Assembly: GCA_016715885.1 (NCBI GenBank)
Contig: JADJXL010000001.1
Span: 514,001 to 578,000 of the forward strand
From: Polyangiaceae bacterium
GTDB taxonomy: Bacteria > Myxococcota_A > Polyangia > Polyangiales > Polyangiaceae
DNA: 64,000 bases
Direction: 5' to 3'
The translations under genes were made by a program, and so were the position numbers. Position 1 is the first letter of the stretch; each line of letters starts with the position of its first letter. Positions 27,051-34,954 of the stretch are shown here, in pieces. The notes under the pieces are model-generated. The model was not told where the DNA came from. It saw only the letters and a program-made list of their open reading frames with translations, and did not search any database.

Positions 27051-29504
27051 ATGTCGGAAAAGAAAAACCCGCCGAGTCCGCCGCGCTCCGAGGAGGAGGT
27101 GGTGTTTGGCGACGAACTGCCGGTTCTTCCCATCCGCAATGCGGTGTTGTTTCCAGGTGCAGTCGCCCCGTTCGATGTGGGCCGCGAGAAGTCCGTCGCG
27201 CTCGTAGAAGACGTCGACAACTTGTCGGGACCCGTCATTGCGATCTTCGCCCAGCGTGATCCGTCGACGGACGATCCGGGGGCCGAGGATCTCTATCCCG
27301 TCGGCTGTGCTGCACGCGTGCTCAAGGCGCTGAAACACAGCTCTGGAAATTACTCGCTCATCCTTCAAGGCCTCACACGCATTCGGCTCGAAGGAGTGCT
27401 CACGACGTCTCCGTACATGCGCGCGAAAATTCGCCGCATCGAAGAGCCCACGTCGGAGGACGTCGAGGCCGAAGCGTTGGCGATGAGTCTTCGCGACATC
27501 GCCAAGCAAGTCATTCAGCTCATGCCGGAGCTTCCGCGTGAAGCTGGATCCCTCATCGACTCCATCCAAGCTCCTGGAGCGCTTGCCGATCTCGTCGCCG
27601 CGAACCTCGATGCGCCCGTCGAAGACAAGGCGCAGCTCATCGAGACCATCGACGTGAAGGAGCGCATTCGCAAGGTGCTTCGTCTGCTCACGCGTCAGCT
27701 TGAGATCCTCAAGATGCGCGAACGCATCAACGTTCAGATCAAAGAGGAGATGGGCAAGAACCAGCGTGAGTACGTTCTTCGCCAGCAGCTCAAAGCCATC
27801 AAAGAAGAACTTGGCGAAGACGATGGCGATCAAGGAGATCTCGACGGCATCGAAGAGCGTATTGCCAAGGCAAACCTTCCGACCGAAGCCGAAACGGTCG
27901 CCAAGAAGCAGCTCAAGCGGTTGCGCACGATGCAGGTCGGATCAGCCGAGTACACCGTCGTGCGGACGTACCTCGATTGGATCCTCGACATTCCGTGGAC
28001 GCAGTCGACGCAGGACAACCTCGACATCGCAAGCGTGCGCAAAGTCCTCGACGAAGATCATTACGGTCTCGAGAAGGTGAAGAAGCGCATTCTCGAGTAC
28101 CTCGCGGTGCGCAAACTGAAGCAGGACAAGAAGGGTCCCATCTTGTGTCTGCTCGGGCCCCCCGGCGTTGGTAAGACGTCGCTTGGTCGCAGCATCGCGC
28201 GGGCGCTTGGTCGCAAGTTCCACCGCGTGTCGCTCGGTGGCGTGCACGATGAAGCTGCCATTCGCGGACACCGGCGCACGTACGTCGGCGCGCTGCCTGG
28301 TCAGATCATCCAAGGCATGAAGAAGTCGGGGACGGTGAACCCGGTCTTCATGATGGATGAGGTTGACAAGATTGGTCACGACTTCCGTGGCGATCCATCG
28401 GCGGCGCTGCTCGAGGTGCTCGATCCGGAACAGAACAACACGTTCGCGGATCATTACCTGGAGATCCCGTACGACCTGTCGCACGTGATGTTCGTGGCGA
28501 CGGCGAACACGGCGGATCCGATTCCGCCGCCTCTTCGTGACCGTATGGAGATTCTCGAGATTCCTGGCTACACGCGCCGGGAAAAACTCGCGATCGCCAA
28601 GCAACACTTGCTGCCCAAACAATTGTCCGAACACGGGCTTTCCACGGAGCAGCTCGAGATCACCGACCGCGCGCTGGAAGAGATCATCGATCGCTACACG
28701 CGTGAGGCAGGTGTGCGTTCGCTCGAGCGACAGATTGCGAGCGTCATTCGTGGTGTTGCCGTGAAGGTGGCCGAGGGCGAAACGCACAAGCGTCGTGTCG
28801 ACAACGAGGATGACTTGCACGAGTTCCTCGGTGCACCGAAGCACACGAGTGAAGTTGCGGAGCGCACGGCGGACACGGGTGTGGCGACGGGTTTGGCATG
28901 GACGTCCGTCGGTGGAGAGATTCTCTTCATCGAAGCGACGCGCATGTTCGGCACGGGCAAGCTTCAACTGACGGGCCAGCTTGGTGACGTCATGAAAGAG
29001 AGTGCGCAGGCGGCGCTGTCGTTCGTGAGGACAAACGCTCTCAAGAACGGGATTCCGAAGGACTTCCTCGAGAAGAGCGATCTGCACATCCACATTCCGG
29101 CGGGTGCGATGCCGAAGGATGGTCCGAGCGCAGGCATCACGATGTTCACGGCACTCGTATCGCTCTTGACCGGGATCAAGGTGCGGCACGACGTGGCGAT
29201 GACGGGTGAGATCACGCTGCGCGGGCGCGTGCTTCCGATTGGTGGTCTCAAGGAGAAGGTCCTTGCGGCGCATCGAGCGGGCATCAAGCGGATCATCGTT
29301 CCGGAGCGTAACCGTGCAGATCTCGAGGAAGTGCCCAAGGAGGTCACGGACGAACTTCAGTTCTTCTTCGTGGCTCGCATGGAGCAGGTTCTCGAAGCGG
29401 CGCTCGAGTCGATGCCGGTGCCTTTGCCGGAGACGACGGAGGACGCTGAGAAGAAGACCGACGGCGAGAAGGTTGCCGACAAGGCTCAACTTCAAAGCAA
29501 CTGA
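27051..29504 (+). CDS. lon: ATP-dependent Lon protease
   Basis: Lon degrades damaged and short-lived regulatory proteins in the cytoplasm. It has 817 residues, in the usual range. Order: the N-terminal LON substrate domain (from about 20, LPVLPIRNAVLFPG), a coiled helical linker, an AAA+ domain with Walker A GPPGVGKT (about 368-375) and Walker B FMMDEVDK, then the serine protease domain with PKDGPSAGIT (Ser693) and GGLKEKVLAAHRAGI (Lys736). The Ser-Lys pair has the same 43-residue spacing as in E. coli Lon. ATG 27051 has AGAGGAG upstream. The C-terminal tail after residue 785 is acidic/Lys-rich. In myxobacteria Lon paralogues affect development; which paralogue this is cannot be told here. 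Confidence 0.96.
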   Translation: MSEKKNPPSPPRSEEEVVFGDELPVLPIRNAVLFPGAVAPFDVGREKSVALVEDVDNLSGPVIAIFAQRDPSTDDPGAEDLYPVGCAARVLKALKHSSGNYSLILQGLTRIRLEGVLTTSPYMRAKIRRIEEPTSEDVEAEALAMSLRDIAKQVIQLMPELPREAGSLIDSIQAPGALADLVAANLDAPVEDKAQLIETIDVKERIRKVLRLLTRQLEILKMRERINVQIKEEMGKNQREYVLRQQLKAIKEELGEDDGDQGDLDGIEERIAKANLPTEAETVAKKQLKRLRTMQVGSAEYTVVRTYLDWILDIPWTQSTQDNLDIASVRKVLDEDHYGLEKVKKRILEYLAVRKLKQDKKGPILCLLGPPGVGKTSLGRSIARALGRKFHRVSLGGVHDEAAIRGHRRTYVGALPGQIIQGMKKSGTVNPVFMMDEVDKIGHDFRGDPSAALLEVLDPEQNNTFADHYLEIPYDLSHVMFVATANTADPIPPPLRDRMEILEIPGYTRREKLAIAKQHLLPKQLSEHGLSTEQLEITDRALEEIIDRYTREAGVRSLERQIASVIRGVAVKVAEGETHKRRVDNEDDLHEFLGAPKHTSEVAERTADTGVATGLAWTSVGGEILFIEATRMFGTGKLQLTGQLGDVMKESAQAALSFVRTNALKNGIPKDFLEKSDLHIHIPAGAMPKDGPSAGITMFTALVSLLTGIKVRHDVAMTGEITLRGRVLPIGGLKEKVLAAHRAGIKRIIVPERNRADLEEVPKEVTDELQFFFVARMEQVLEAALESMPVPLPETTEDAEKKTDGEKVADKAQLQSN

Positions 29505-29514
29505 TCTTGGTGTG

Positions 29515-29552
29515 AACGAGGACCGGATGCGCGCGCGTTCGGTCCTCGTTTT
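29515..29552 (+). terminator. Intrinsic terminator after lon
   Basis: A perfect 11-base stem (AACGAGGACCG at 29515-29525 with CGGTCCTCGTT at 29540-29550) is followed by T residues. It begins 11 bases after the lon stop codon. Confidence 0.8.
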
Positions 29553-29628
29553 GTCGCCTCTGCCGCACTCGTCCCGGGCGGGATCTGTTGCGATGTTTCA
29601 GCTCAAAAAGTGTTACTGTGCGTAGCGG

Positions 29629-30870
29629 ATGAAGCCCTGTCCTAGCTGTCAGTGGATGCTCAAGGACACGGACACGCTGTGCAACATGTGCGGTGCGTCC
29701 GTGGGCGGAGGAGGGGCAGCGCCGCCGCCTCCGGTCGTTGGTGGTGGAGCTGGTGCGTATGCCCCTCCGGGGCCGCCGGCGATGAGTGGTGGATATCCTT
29801 CTCCGCCGAAGATGAGTCCAGGGGGCATTGCGCCTCCGCCGCCGGTTTCACCGGGTGGCATGGGTGGTTATGGCGCGCCGCCACCGATGGCAGGTGGTGG
29901 TGGTGCAGGTTTTTCCGCGGGCGTACCCGACGACAGTCCGATGAAGTCGCCGTGGGCGCGTGAGATCGCGAAAGCTCCGGTGCAAGCCGCTGCTGCTCAA
30001 ACATTTGGAGCACCAACGATGGGCGCGCCGCCGGCGATGCCCGCAGCTCCAGCGTTTGGAGCGCCTCCGATGGCAGCGCCTCCCATGGGGCCTCCTCCGG
30101 GGATGGGCGGGGCGCCAGCGTTTGGAGCGCCTCCGATGGCAGCGCCTCCGATGGGCCCTCCGCCTGGTATGGGAGGAGCGCCCTCGTTTGGAGCGCCGCC
30201 AATGGTTGCACCTCAAACGATGGGCGCGCCTCCGATGGTGCCTGGGCCTCCGCCGCGCTTGGCCGGTCCGGGACAGCTTGGAGGTGCTGCGCCTCCGCCC
30301 ATCGTGGGAGCGTCACCGATGATGTCGCCGGGCGCGCTGGGTGGCGGTTTGCAACCGCCGCCGATGGTGATGCCAGGTGCTGCTGCGGCGCCGCCCCCGA
30401 TGATGTCGCCAGGCGCGCTTGGAGGAGGTGGTGCGCCACCAATGGTGTCGCCGCCGGGCATGGTTGCGCCTCCGCCGATGGTGTCACCAGGAGGCATGCC
30501 GGGGGCTGCAGCGACGCCGCTGCCGGCCATCAATACTTCGGGCCCAAAGGTTCTCGTCGGCTTCTTGGTGACGTTCCAAAACGATCCGGGAGGCAGCTTC
30601 TGGCCCATTCACAGCGGTCGCACGCAGATTGGCCGTAGCGGTAGCGATGGTGTCGACATCGCGATTCCGGATGGAAGCACATCGTCGCGTCACGCGACGG
30701 TGTATGCGGATCCGTCGACCGGTCAGGCGTTCGTCGAGGACGACAATTCGCGAAATGGAACGTTCTTGAACGAGCAGAAGCTCTCGCCAGGCGATCGTCG
30801 CCAGCTTCGCGACAACGATCGCCTGCGCCTCGGCAGCACGACGTTTGTGGTCAAACTATTGGTGTCCTAA
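29629..30870 (+). CDS. Zinc-ribbon / Pro-Gly-Met-rich linker / FHA protein
   Basis: This encodes 413 residues. The N-terminus has a zinc ribbon with CPSC (C4, C7) and CNMC (C18, C21). Residues about 25-300 are low complexity, rich in Pro, Gly, Ala and Met, with repeated units such as FGAPPMAAPPMGPPPGMGGAP. Residues about 320-413 form an FHA phosphothreonine-binding domain (IGRSGSDGVDIAIPD, SSRHATV, NSRNGTFLNE). The FHA end should read phosphorylation by Ser/Thr kinases, and the zinc ribbon may bind a protein or nucleic acid. This three-part build is common in myxobacteria but has no known function. It has no signal peptide. The start is ATG 29629. Confidence 0.85.
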   Translation: MKPCPSCQWMLKDTDTLCNMCGASVGGGGAAPPPPVVGGGAGAYAPPGPPAMSGGYPSPPKMSPGGIAPPPPVSPGGMGGYGAPPPMAGGGGAGFSAGVPDDSPMKSPWAREIAKAPVQAAAAQTFGAPTMGAPPAMPAAPAFGAPPMAAPPMGPPPGMGGAPAFGAPPMAAPPMGPPPGMGGAPSFGAPPMVAPQTMGAPPMVPGPPPRLAGPGQLGGAAPPPIVGASPMMSPGALGGGLQPPPMVMPGAAAAPPPMMSPGALGGGGAPPMVSPPGMVAPPPMVSPGGMPGAAATPLPAINTSGPKVLVGFLVTFQNDPGGSFWPIHSGRTQIGRSGSDGVDIAIPDGSTSSRHATVYADPSTGQAFVEDDNSRNGTFLNEQKLSPGDRRQLRDNDRLRLGSTTFVVKLLVS

Positions 30871-30874
30871 CCAA

Positions 30875-32077
30875 TCACGGACCGCCGCCCGCACCGCCAG
30901 CACCGCCCGCACCGCCCGCACCGCCTGCACCACCAGCTCCGCCCGCACCGCTGCTCGAACTGCTCGACGTGCTGCTTGGCGCCATCGCGCAGACCTTGCT
31001 CGAGCAGAACTCGGACGCACAATCACTGTTCTCTGAGCAAGCCTTGCCGTTTTCGCACGGCGCGCATTGCGGTCCACCGCAGTCCACATCGGTCTCGAAA
31101 TCGTCTTTCGCTGTGTTCGTGCAATTCGGGTTCTGCGAGCACTTCAAGATGCCCATCGCGTCGAAGGCGCAGTATCCGCTTGCGCAGTCTTGTGGGAACT
31201 CGCAGAGCTTCGTGTCTTCACATCCTCTCTGACATGCGACACCGCAATCCACGTCGGCTTCACCGTCGTCCAGCACGCCATTGGCACACGTCGCGAGAGC
31301 ACCGGGGATGATGCAGTTGAAGTACTCGACGGGCTTCAGTTCCGTGCCGTTCAACGTGACTTCGCCGCCTTCCGTCACGGCTGCGAGCGGGTAGTACACG
31401 CGGAACTTCACGAAGCCATCGACGCCTACGGCGCCCGAATTCATCAGCAGCTCGGCGCGCGGCACGAGTTGAGCGAGCTTTTGTTCACCTTGCAGTCCTC
31501 CATCTCCTTCTGCGGAATCACACTTGGCGGTTTGCTCGTGGCTGAAACGGAACGTCGTCTTCGAAGGACATGTGACGCTGAAGTTCTTTCCCGTGCCGGG
31601 CGTCAACGTGAACGTTCCACCGCAAATCTGATCCTCGCCGTCGGGGCATACGCCTCCATCAGCTACCTCCGGTGACGATCCGATGCTGATGCTGAAGGCA
31701 CCATTGGGCCCAGACGAACCGTAACCACACGTCGAACCGTCTTTGTTCGTAATGACAAACGAGAGCGACGTGAGTGGAAACATCGTTACATCGAGTGGTG
31801 GGTCGAACTTGACGTTGCCGCCTCTGTCGAACACGCACGTCTCGAGGTTCGTACGATCGGCGCTCTTGCTGAATCGGCCGACGGTTGCAGGTAAATCCGT
31901 GCCGAACGCGCCACAGCGATCGAGCGTGTCGACTGCAAGCTCGCGGTAGCAATTGTTGGGATCGCCAAGCCATCCGCAGAGGTCGTCGAGCGGCACTGAC
32001 GTTTCACATGCGGAAAAGGTGGTCGCGACAAACGCGACAGGAACCGGTGCGAGGAGGAAAAGAAGACGAGAACGCAT
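30875..32077 (-). CDS. Large Cys-rich lipoprotein with GGA-repeat C-terminus
   Basis: This encodes 400 residues. The signal peptide ends at a lipobox (TFSAC, Cys near 24). The central region is a beta-rich domain (residues about 60-270). It is followed by Cys-rich modules: CANGVLDDGEADVDCGVACQRGCEDTKLC and two related copies near CTNTAKDDFETDVDCGGPQCAPC and CSENSDCASEFCSSKVC, a pattern common in surface proteins of myxobacteria. The chain ends in serines and about seven GGA triplets (perfect DNA repeats at 30885-30960), unlike the other lipoproteins here, where the linker is N-terminal. It is convergent with the FHA gene, 4 bases apart. Confidence 0.75.
   Translation of the reverse strand: MRSRLLFLLAPVPVAFVATTFSACETSVPLDDLCGWLGDPNNCYRELAVDTLDRCGAFGTDLPATVGRFSKSADRTNLETCVFDRGGNVKFDPPLDVTMFPLTSLSFVITNKDGSTCGYGSSGPNGAFSISIGSSPEVADGGVCPDGEDQICGGTFTLTPGTGKNFSVTCPSKTTFRFSHEQTAKCDSAEGDGGLQGEQKLAQLVPRAELLMNSGAVGVDGFVKFRVYYPLAAVTEGGEVTLNGTELKPVEYFNCIIPGALATCANGVLDDGEADVDCGVACQRGCEDTKLCEFPQDCASGYCAFDAMGILKCSQNPNCTNTAKDDFETDVDCGGPQCAPCENGKACSENSDCASEFCSSKVCAMAPSSTSSSSSSGAGGAGGAGGAGGAGGAGGAGGGP
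30885..30960. repeat. Short tandem repeat coding for the GGA tail
   Basis: Units of nine bases (CACCGCCCG and close variants) repeat about seven times inside the 3' end of the lipoprotein gene and encode the Gly-Gly-Ala tail. Copy number could vary by slippage between strains. Confidence 0.6.
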
Positions 32078-32129
32078 GCGCCGAGTCTACGCGAAGCGCG
32101 CGCGACCGGACCATACGCGTGCGGACTTG

Positions 32130-32783
32130 TCAGAGCTGCGTGTAGGGACCGGGGACGACGTAGACGTCTTCCGTGCCGGCGTACGTGAACATGCCCCAAC
32201 AGACGAGCTTGTGCTTGATGGCGAACGCGAGCGCCGTGGAGAGGTCGGTCTTTGGCGCGAGGATCGCGAGGTTCGATCGGCGAAGACCCCACCAGCCCGG
32301 GCCGTGATCGAGCAGCGATTCGTGCAGATCCCGCGATGCAGAAAACTGATCGCGCAGCACCGCGAGGCGCAAACGAACGAACGGAGTTTGCTCGCCGTCC
32401 TTCGCTTCGCCCGTGGGGAAGTCGAACCAGTACAGGTTGTCGCGCGCTTTGCGCGGCTCGATCTTCACGCCGCGCGATTCGAGGTATCGCGCGAGATCAT
32501 CGGGCGAAAGCTTCTGCGTAACCGGATGCGTGTCGATGTCCTTGCAGACATCGTCCTTGATCACGAAGCCGTTGAGCCGAATCGATGCTTCGCCGTCCGG
32601 GTGGGGCGCAGCGACCTGGTCGTCGGGCGCGGGCAAGTCACTCGGATAATCGACGCCGGCGTCGATGCCTACGCACGCCAGCGTCGGCGTCGCCAAGGCA
32701 AAAACGAGCAGTGCGCGGAAGCTCGGCGCGAATTTGGTCACGATGCGATTCGGAACGGCGTTACCAACTGCAAGATGCGTCAC
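32130..32783 (-). CDS. Lipoprotein of unknown function
   Basis: This encodes 217 residues. GTG 32783 has GAGGAG seven bases upstream and leads into a signal peptide with lipobox (TLAC). The frame is open to 32870 without a site. The mature part contains RLNGFVIKDDVCKDIDTH, LSPDDLARYLESRG and a WWGLRRSNLAILAPK segment, with one C-terminal Cys (LVCWGMF). No family is recognised. It lies 52 bases upstream of the lipoprotein gene 30875-32077 on the same strand, so the two may be transcribed together. It is divergent from the lipoprotein gene at 32923. Confidence 0.72.
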   Translation of the reverse strand: MTHLAVGNAVPNRIVTKFAPSFRALLVFALATPTLACVGIDAGVDYPSDLPAPDDQVAAPHPDGEASIRLNGFVIKDDVCKDIDTHPVTQKLSPDDLARYLESRGVKIEPRKARDNLYWFDFPTGEAKDGEQTPFVRLRLAVLRDQFSASRDLHESLLDHGPGWWGLRRSNLAILAPKTDLSTALAFAIKHKLVCWGMFTYAGTEDVYVVPGPYTQL

Positions 32784-32922
32784 GGTGCACTCCTCGAAGG
32801 GGCAGCGTCGGCGGAAGATGAACGAGCCGCGGGCTTCGTGAATATCCAACGAAGCGCCGATGAGGGGCAAACTCGTGAGTGAACATTTGGCCCCGGCCCA
32901 AGGCTAGCCTAAGTTATCTCCG

Positions 32923-33588
32923 ATGAGGCCCGCCGACCTCGCTCCGTTTCGTACTGCCATGCTCTTTCATAAAACTCTGCTTCTAGGCGCACTTTCGCTC
33001 GCTACCGTTGGATGTGGCGGCTCGCCCACGGCACCTCAACGCGACGACGTGTTTTACCTCCACGGAAGCGGCGTCATCGACAAAAACCAGAGCTTCGAGG
33101 CGTACTACCCGAAGCTCAATGCCGACGAGACCGACCGGCTTCCGCGCCGCGTGGGCGTCGGCGTTCTCGAAGGCGACGTGCGGCTTTCACGGCCGATCGA
33201 TTGGTACGTGCGCGACGCGGACAACACCGCAGGACAGCGCTTCATCTCGTACCAATCACCTCGCCAGTTCCTCTTTTCGATCTACGAGCGCGTCGATCAT
33301 CCGGAAGACAGTTGGCCGGACATCGAGAAACGCTACGAAGAAGACTGCGAAAAACAGGGCGCTGAAATTCTCGCGCGACGCATGCCCGTCGCGACGTCGA
33401 ACGCGCAAGCGCGCACGTACATCGTCAAGACACGCGTCCCCGCCAAACCGGCCTTCCATTCGTACGCGCATGAAATACTCGTGCGCAGCGATCGCCGGAT
33501 CCTGCTCGTGCAAGTCGTTCACGGCGAGAACATCGAGTCCGTTGCGGACGAGATGGGCAGCGCGCTGCGATCGATGATCGTCTTCTAG
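32923..33588 (+). CDS. Lipoprotein of unknown function near the T6SS locus
   Basis: This encodes 221 residues. The N-terminus has a signal peptide with lipobox (TVGC; Cys near residue 31). A second ATG at 32959 would give a shorter, equally good signal. The mature protein begins after a short linker with VFYLHGSGVIDKNQSFEAYY and ends in a mixed alpha/beta region (YAHEILVRSDRRILLVQVVHGENI). No known domain is recognised. It is transcribed toward the tssG end of the T6SS and separated from it by a compound repeat, so a functional link is possible but unproven. Confidence 0.68.
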   Translation: MRPADLAPFRTAMLFHKTLLLGALSLATVGCGGSPTAPQRDDVFYLHGSGVIDKNQSFEAYYPKLNADETDRLPRRVGVGVLEGDVRLSRPIDWYVRDADNTAGQRFISYQSPRQFLFSIYERVDHPEDSWPDIEKRYEEDCEKQGAEILARRMPVATSNAQARTYIVKTRVPAKPAFHSYAHEILVRSDRRILLVQVVHGENIESVADEMGSALRSMIVF

Positions 33589-33641
33589 GAAAAACCTTCA
33601 CCCACTTGCGTGTGCATCATGAAGCACGCGCTCGTTTGCGC

Positions 33642-33780
33642 CTCACCCCCCGACCCCTTCTCCAACTCCGCGGCTTCGCCGCTGCGTGGAGAGGCGGAGA
33701 TTTTTGGCGAAAAGGCAAGTTCCCCCTCTCCACGGAGCGTCACGCAGTGACGCGAAGCTGGAGAGGGGGCTAGGGGGTGA
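33642..33780. repeat. Dispersed C/G-rich repeat, copies 2 and 3, head to head
   Basis: Unit 33642-33699 is the reverse complement of the 16376-16428 unit, with a 6-base insertion in the loop (CTCACCCCCCGACCCC ... CTGCGTGGAGAGG). Unit 33721-33780 is in the direct orientation (CCCCCTCTCCACGGAGCG ... GGAGAGGGGGCTAGGGGG). They are separated by a short A/T-richer spacer and fill most of a convergent gap. The paired layout resembles bacterial interspersed REP/BIME elements and would form strong terminators on both strands. Confidence 0.75.
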
Positions 33781-33787
33781 TGCGCGC

Positions 33788-34954
33788 TCAGTACGGAAGC
33801 GGCGGCGGCTCGAGTCGCTCTTCTTCCTCGTCGTCGCCTTGACCGCTACCAGGCTTGGGTTTGTCGTCGAGAGGTACTTGGATCACAAAGTTTTGACCAA
33901 TCGGACCACCAAGCCACGTCGTGCGTGAAAGGGTCGACGAACGCGGTGATGCGAGCTGAAACCGCGGCGCGTCCTCCGTTCCGACATGAAGCTCGAGCGT
34001 CGCGTCGCACGCGCCGCGCGTGAGTGTGTCGACGGCGGCCTTGAGCACCGGGCGATTCGAGCCACCAGGGAGAAACGAGATGTACTCGTCGTACTTGAGT
34101 GGTCCGAGGACGATCTTGAAGCGACCTGCTCCGTCGTACACCCACTTGCCGATCGTGAGGCTCTCGCCGAGCTGATAGTTCGCTACGCCAATCTTGTTGC
34201 GCAGCGGTTTTTCCAAAAGGATCCAGTGTCCGACGAACTGCTCGATGCCCACGCCCATGCTTCCGAAGAGATCCTTCAGGACGACTTCGAGACCACGCGC
34301 CGAACGAGAACGTGATGCGAGAAGCGGCGCGTAACGCATGTAGAGAAAGCGATGCAGGGGGCTCTTGTGATCGCGAAAGCCGTCGATGCCCGCGGCGCAA
34401 AGCAAACGTCGCGTGAAGGCATCATCGCCCTTCTTTCGATACCCAACCGAGTGCCTGTACTTCGTGAACGCGCGATAGAAGAGCGACAGCAGGCGATGGT
34501 TGAAGACATCGAGGAACTCGCGCTTCGGATGCGGGCCGCCCTGATAGTCGTCTTGCGCAAGGTCTTCGACGAAGTGCGTGGGCAGCGGTGACACCGAACC
34601 GTACAGACCAAGGAACGTCGCGGTGAGCCGCATGCGTTCCTGTTCGTCCGGGTACTTCTCCTGCTTGAGCTCGCTGACGTCGGTCGACGCGAAGATGAGG
34701 CTCGTGTCCGCGCGAAGCCGGATCCGTTCCTGCGAAGCGGGGCCGAGTTGGCCAACGGGTGCGCTGCCGGGGAAGAGACGTTCGAGGATGTAGACGAGAC
34801 GGAAGAACGAGTAGCGGCGAGCGTTGTGCTCGAGCTCGGAAACCTTGGCGAGGATGAGCGTCTGCGCTCGCGCCTGCTGCTCGGCAGGCGACAACTCGGC
34901 GCCGTCGGTTGGCGGCGTCAGATGAGGTTCAAGCTGCCGCTCTTCGGCTCCCAT
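33788..34954 (-). CDS. tssG: T6SS baseplate subunit TssG
   Basis: This encodes 388 residues. Family features include ARRYSFFRLVYILERLFPG near the N-terminus, then LGLYGSVSPLPTHFVEDL, DVFNHRLLSLFYRAFTKYR and VVLKDLFG..VGIEQFVG. TssG forms the baseplate wedge with TssE, TssF and TssK in the cytoplasm at the membrane complex. The C-terminus is extended by an acidic/Pro tail. Its start overlaps the end of tssF by 37 bases, and it is the last gene of the leftward tssE-tssF-tssG operon. It is slightly longer than many TssG proteins (about 330-350). Confidence 0.93.
   Translation of the reverse strand: MGAEERQLEPHLTPPTDGAELSPAEQQARAQTLILAKVSELEHNARRYSFFRLVYILERLFPGSAPVGQLGPASQERIRLRADTSLIFASTDVSELKQEKYPDEQERMRLTATFLGLYGSVSPLPTHFVEDLAQDDYQGGPHPKREFLDVFNHRLLSLFYRAFTKYRHSVGYRKKGDDAFTRRLLCAAGIDGFRDHKSPLHRFLYMRYAPLLASRSRSARGLEVVLKDLFGSMGVGIEQFVGHWILLEKPLRNKIGVANYQLGESLTIGKWVYDGAGRFKIVLGPLKYDEYISFLPGGSNRPVLKAAVDTLTRGACDATLELHVGTEDAPRFQLASPRSSTLSRTTWLGGPIGQNFVIQVPLDDKPKPGSGQGDDEEEERLEPPPLPY

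Noticed and set aside
30885..30960. Regular repeats as a CRISPR array
   Set aside because: The 9-base units have no spacers and are in frame within a lipoprotein gene.
32923..33588. Lipoprotein as a second TssJ
   Set aside because: It has no TssJ strands and the true tssJ is at 45398 in the tssJ-K-L-M order.
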